From assembly GCF_022354825.1 (NCBI RefSeq), contig NZ_CP031168.1, forward strand, positions 869,501 through 933,500: a DNA stretch of 64,000 nt. The letters run 5' to 3'. Positions 61,654 through 64,000 of the stretch are shown piece after piece. Each line of letters opens with the position of its first letter. Position 1 is the first letter of the stretch. The translations under genes and the position numbers were made by a program. Under the pieces are notes generated by a model. The model saw only the letters and a program-made list of their open reading frames with translations. It did not search any database and was not told the DNA's origin. Origin of the DNA: Paenibacillus sp. H1-7 (GTDB taxonomy: Bacteria; Bacillota; Bacilli; Paenibacillales; NBRC-103111).

Positions 61654-62103
61654 ATGAACTGGGAGAATCGTACAGTAAGTATGACGTTGCCTGCAGAAGC
61701 CGAATTTATCGATTTGGTACGGTTGACCCTCTACGGGATTTGTACGAAAATCGGTTTTACTTACGAGGAGATTGAGGATATGAAGGTCGCTGTGGCGGAA
61801 GCATGCAACAACGCTGTCGTCCACGCTTACGAGCCCGGGAATACAGGCACTATGGATATCCGCTTCGACATGCTCGATAACGGAATTCGCATTACGGTGA
61901 AGGACGAAGGAGCAAGCTTCGATTACGAAGAAAAAGCACAGCAGGCGAGCTCTCTCCACCAAAAGTCGCTGGAAGAAGCGAATATCGGAGGGCTGGGCAT
62001 TTATTTGATGCAAGCGCTGATGGACGAAGTGGATGTGATGAGCGGGAGGGGAACCGAGGTCGTATTGACCAAACGTTTAAGTAAAAGCGAGGAAATGGTA
62101 TGA
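61654..62103 (+). CDS. rsbW: Anti-sigma factor and serine kinase RsbW
   Basis: The 149-residue protein has the GHKL ATPase motifs of anti-sigma kinases: AVAEACNNAVVHAYEP (N-box), VKDEGASFDYE and GGLGIYLMQALMDEV. It binds SigB and phosphorylates RsbV. Its end overlaps the sigB start by 4 bases. Confidence 0.93.
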   Translation: MNWENRTVSMTLPAEAEFIDLVRLTLYGICTKIGFTYEEIEDMKVAVAEACNNAVVHAYEPGNTGTMDIRFDMLDNGIRITVKDEGASFDYEEKAQQASSLHQKSLEEANIGGLGIYLMQALMDEVDVMSGRGTEVVLTKRLSKSEEMV

Positions 62104-62876
62104 AATTAAATTCAGAGAGACCGGCGTCCAATATCCACGCACTGATAGCTGAATATCAGGAAACGGGTTGTAACGAGGTGGCTACCACTTTGCTGCTGCA
62201 ATTTGAACCGATGGTCAAGATGGCTGCGGGCAAAATGTCGCGCAACCGTCCGGACCTCTATGAAGATTTATACCAAGTGGGACAAATGTCCATGCTGAGG
62301 CTGTTCAAGCAATTCGATACGGAGCAGGGCGTCCAATTCGAAGCCTATATGATGAAGAGCATTATCGGCCATATGAAAAATTATTTGCGGGACAAGTCCT
62401 GGTATGTCCAGGTGCCGCGTCGGGTCAAGGAGAAAAGCGGCCGTATTCAAGGAGCGATCGACATGCTTACGGTTAAGCTGGAGCGATCCCCCAATGTGGA
62501 GGAGATTGCCGCGGAGGTGGAGTTGTCCGTAGAAGAAACGATCGAAATATTGGCAGGCCGCGAGTATTATCATTACGTTTCTTTGGACACGCCTTTGTCC
62601 ACCGAGGAGAATGGGGCTACGATAGGCGATTTGCTCAGCGAGGATAAGGATGATTTCCAGCAGCTGGAGCGCAAGCTCGATTTGGAGGATGCATTGTCTC
62701 ATCTGAAAACTCAAGAACAGCAGGTGCTGCACCTTGCCTATGTCGAAGGCCAGTCCCAGCGCACGATAGCGGAGCAGCTGAACGTTTCGCAGATGAGCGT
62801 ATCGAGGATTCAGAAGCGGGCTATCGATAAGCTAAAAGTATATTTCACGGAGTCCAGGGAAATTTCGGATGCCTAG
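62100..62876 (+). CDS. sigB: General stress sigma factor SigB
   Basis: The 258-residue protein has the sigma regions in order: 2 (DLYEDLYQVGQMSMLRLFKQFD, then FEAYMMKSIIGHMKNYLRDKSW), 3 (VPRRVKEKSGRIQGAIDMLT) and 4 (QRTIAEQLNVSQMSVSRIQKRAIDKL). This is the SigB/SigF/SigG group, and the rsbV-rsbW context makes it SigB. It should recognise the GTTTCA/GGGTAA promoters seen in this window. Confidence 0.93.
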   Translation: MKLNSERPASNIHALIAEYQETGCNEVATTLLLQFEPMVKMAAGKMSRNRPDLYEDLYQVGQMSMLRLFKQFDTEQGVQFEAYMMKSIIGHMKNYLRDKSWYVQVPRRVKEKSGRIQGAIDMLTVKLERSPNVEEIAAEVELSVEETIEILAGREYYHYVSLDTPLSTEENGATIGDLLSEDKDDFQQLERKLDLEDALSHLKTQEQQVLHLAYVEGQSQRTIAEQLNVSQMSVSRIQKRAIDKLKVYFTESREISDA

Positions 62877-62893
62877 ATGAGTGATGCCAAATG

Positions 62894-62916
62894 CACGTCC
62901 GAAAGGGCGTGTTTTT
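62894..62916 (+). terminator. Terminator of the sigB operon
   Basis: CACGTCC (62894-62900) and GGGCGTG (62905-62911) enclose a GAAA tetraloop, and five T residues follow. Confidence 0.85.
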
Positions 62917-62992
62917 GTTGTTTGGCGGCGAGTGTATGGCGGATTTCAGAGTCCGATAAATACGGAAGCGGTAGCGGTAGGGAGGGATATCC

Positions 62993-63946
62993 ATGACGAT
63001 TCGACAGATCAGCATGCCTCAAGGCTGGACATGGCACGTTTGCGGCGAGCTGACGCCGATGGAGCGGGAGGAGCTGCGCGTCGATCATCCGCATTTTGTA
63101 TACTGCCTGCAGCAGGACGACCTGCAGCGTCAGCAAAGCCCGCGCATCCGATCGCAGGAGGAAGGAAACGGCGCTCTGTACGGATCGCTGCTGTACGGCG
63201 GCATCCCGAGCCGGAAGGAGACCCGGGACGACCGGTTGTTTTTCTACGTGAACGGCGGGCATTTGTTCACCTCCCGGCTGCACTACGAGAAGATGGACGG
63301 GCTGGAGGAGAGCGAGCTGATCAAGAGGCTGCAGCGGTGCAATACGGCGGTGGAAGGGCTGTTCGCTCTTCTCGGCGAGCTTGCGATCGTATGCTTGAAC
63401 GGGCTGGATCTCTTTGCGGAGCAGCTGACGGGGCTGGAGCAAGAAATGCGCGAATTCAACAATTCGCAGCTGCTCGACCAGCTGATAGAGCGGCAGTACG
63501 ATCTCGTTCATTGGCAGCATCGGATCGTTCCGTTGGAGGAGCTGCTGATTGCAGCCAAGGAAGCTTTTTTACGGGAGCAGCTGGAGCAAATGGATGGCTA
63601 CGTCACGACCGCCTTGCGCGTAGAACGGCTGATGATGCGGCTTGACCGTTATAACGATGAGGTCAGGTCGCTCTTGGCCATGGATGAAAATATCGCGTCG
63701 TACCGCGGCAATGAGATCATGAAGACGCTAACGGTTTTTACCGTTATTTGTACGCCTGCCACTGTCTTCGCCGCCTTGTGGGGAATGAACTTCGAGAATT
63801 TGCCGGGTGTCAAAAATCCCGTCGGCTACATTGTCTTAGGGATTCTCATTATATTGCTATCGGGTCTCATGTACGGATGGCTGCGATGGAAAGGGTGGAC
63901 GGGCGATTTGATCCGGGGCAAGAAGAAAAACTCCAATATTGTGTGA
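62993..63946 (+). CDS. corA: CorA family magnesium transporter
   Basis: The 317-residue protein has a long cytoplasmic domain with helices and two C-terminal membrane helices (about 250-270 and 285-303). The CorA signature GMNFE follows the first helix (in place of the more common GMN-F/P). It forms a pentameric channel for magnesium or related cations. GGGAGGG precedes the ATG. It lies behind the terminator of sigB. Confidence 0.9.
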   Translation: MTIRQISMPQGWTWHVCGELTPMEREELRVDHPHFVYCLQQDDLQRQQSPRIRSQEEGNGALYGSLLYGGIPSRKETRDDRLFFYVNGGHLFTSRLHYEKMDGLEESELIKRLQRCNTAVEGLFALLGELAIVCLNGLDLFAEQLTGLEQEMREFNNSQLLDQLIERQYDLVHWQHRIVPLEELLIAAKEAFLREQLEQMDGYVTTALRVERLMMRLDRYNDEVRSLLAMDENIASYRGNEIMKTLTVFTVICTPATVFAALWGMNFENLPGVKNPVGYIVLGILIILLSGLMYGWLRWKGWTGDLIRGKKKNSNIV

Positions 63947-63965
63947 CGGACGGCATCTCCCGCTT

Positions 63966-63991
63966 GTTTCAAGCCCGGCTCCCGCGGGTAA
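63966..63991 (+). promoter_or_regulatory. SigB-type promoter at the window edge
   Basis: GTTTCA (63966-63971), 14 bases and GGGTAA (63986-63991) point out of the window, so the next gene to the right is probably SigB-dependent. Confidence 0.6.
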
Positions 63992-64000
63992 TCAACAGTA

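Overview
The window comes from a spore-forming, Gram-positive Bacillales genome of intermediate G+C, most like Paenibacillus or a close relative. The evidence is a complete tricistronic GerA-type spore germinant receptor, an RsbV-RsbW-SigB partner-switching operon, YisL, YflT, YtxG, TmrB and YjlC-Ndh homologues, strong Shine-Dalgarno sequences with frequent TTG and GTG starts, and many T-tailed hairpin terminators. No rRNA, tRNA, CRISPR array, transposase or prophage gene was seen.

Layout. 1-8.9 kb: end of a sugar isomerase gene, an MFS exporter broken by a frameshift with a highly structured element upstream, DUF2905, a HicA-like orphan, RidA, a DUF3048 lipoprotein, YisL, a PadR regulator with a textbook operator, a Gfo/Idh/MocA dehydrogenase and a membrane protein. 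9.2-20 kb: three two-component systems (NarL, OmpR and GlnK/GlnL types), a GH43 enzyme and a dicarboxylate/glutamate symporter with a likely GlnL-type operator. 20-28 kb: a PstS-like protein, SRPBCC, DoxX, an esterase, a decayed acetyltransferase, an ArsR regulator, a HAD phosphatase with an acetyltransferase, and a GntR-DgoD pair. 28.9-37.8 kb: ger operon (B-A-C order), MocR/EamA divergent pair, a bicupin oxalate decarboxylase and a TetR/DUF4188 pair. 37.9-45.9 kb: stress proteins and a four-gene signalling operon that matches the B. cereus RsbY-RsbK-RsbM set. 47.4-60.1 kb: UppP, a purine permease, GlgC, YjlC-Ndh, a MarR/MFS pair, TmrB and a 52-residue membrane protein. 60.75-62.9 kb: YtxG-like, RsbV, RsbW and SigB, followed by CorA.

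How the genes work together. The clearest system is general stress control. The sensor kinase RsbK (1229 residues, three receiver domains), the receiver-PP2C phosphatase RsbY, the CheR-type methyltransferase RsbM and an extra receiver-kinase would feed RsbV, RsbW and SigB about 20 kb away. The same promoter signature, GTTTCA, 14-15 bases, GGGTAA, precedes rsbV, occurs as a back-to-back pair at 60.2 kb and sits at the right window edge. Weaker versions lie between yflT and rsbY and ahead of glgC.

The most unusual feature of the DNA itself is a modular intergenic element present four times (12.2, 28.6, 46.7 and 58.8 kb). Each copy has two forward and two reverse 23-bp units. The units within each arm are always exactly 51 bp apart, the centre is 34-36 bp, and every copy lies between convergent genes. 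Other non-coding structure includes a compact three-way-junction fold at 850-941, a 79-bp minisatellite, a fold-back element set beside an array of paired small hairpins at 60.3-60.7 kb, and a structured leader ahead of yjlC-ndh.
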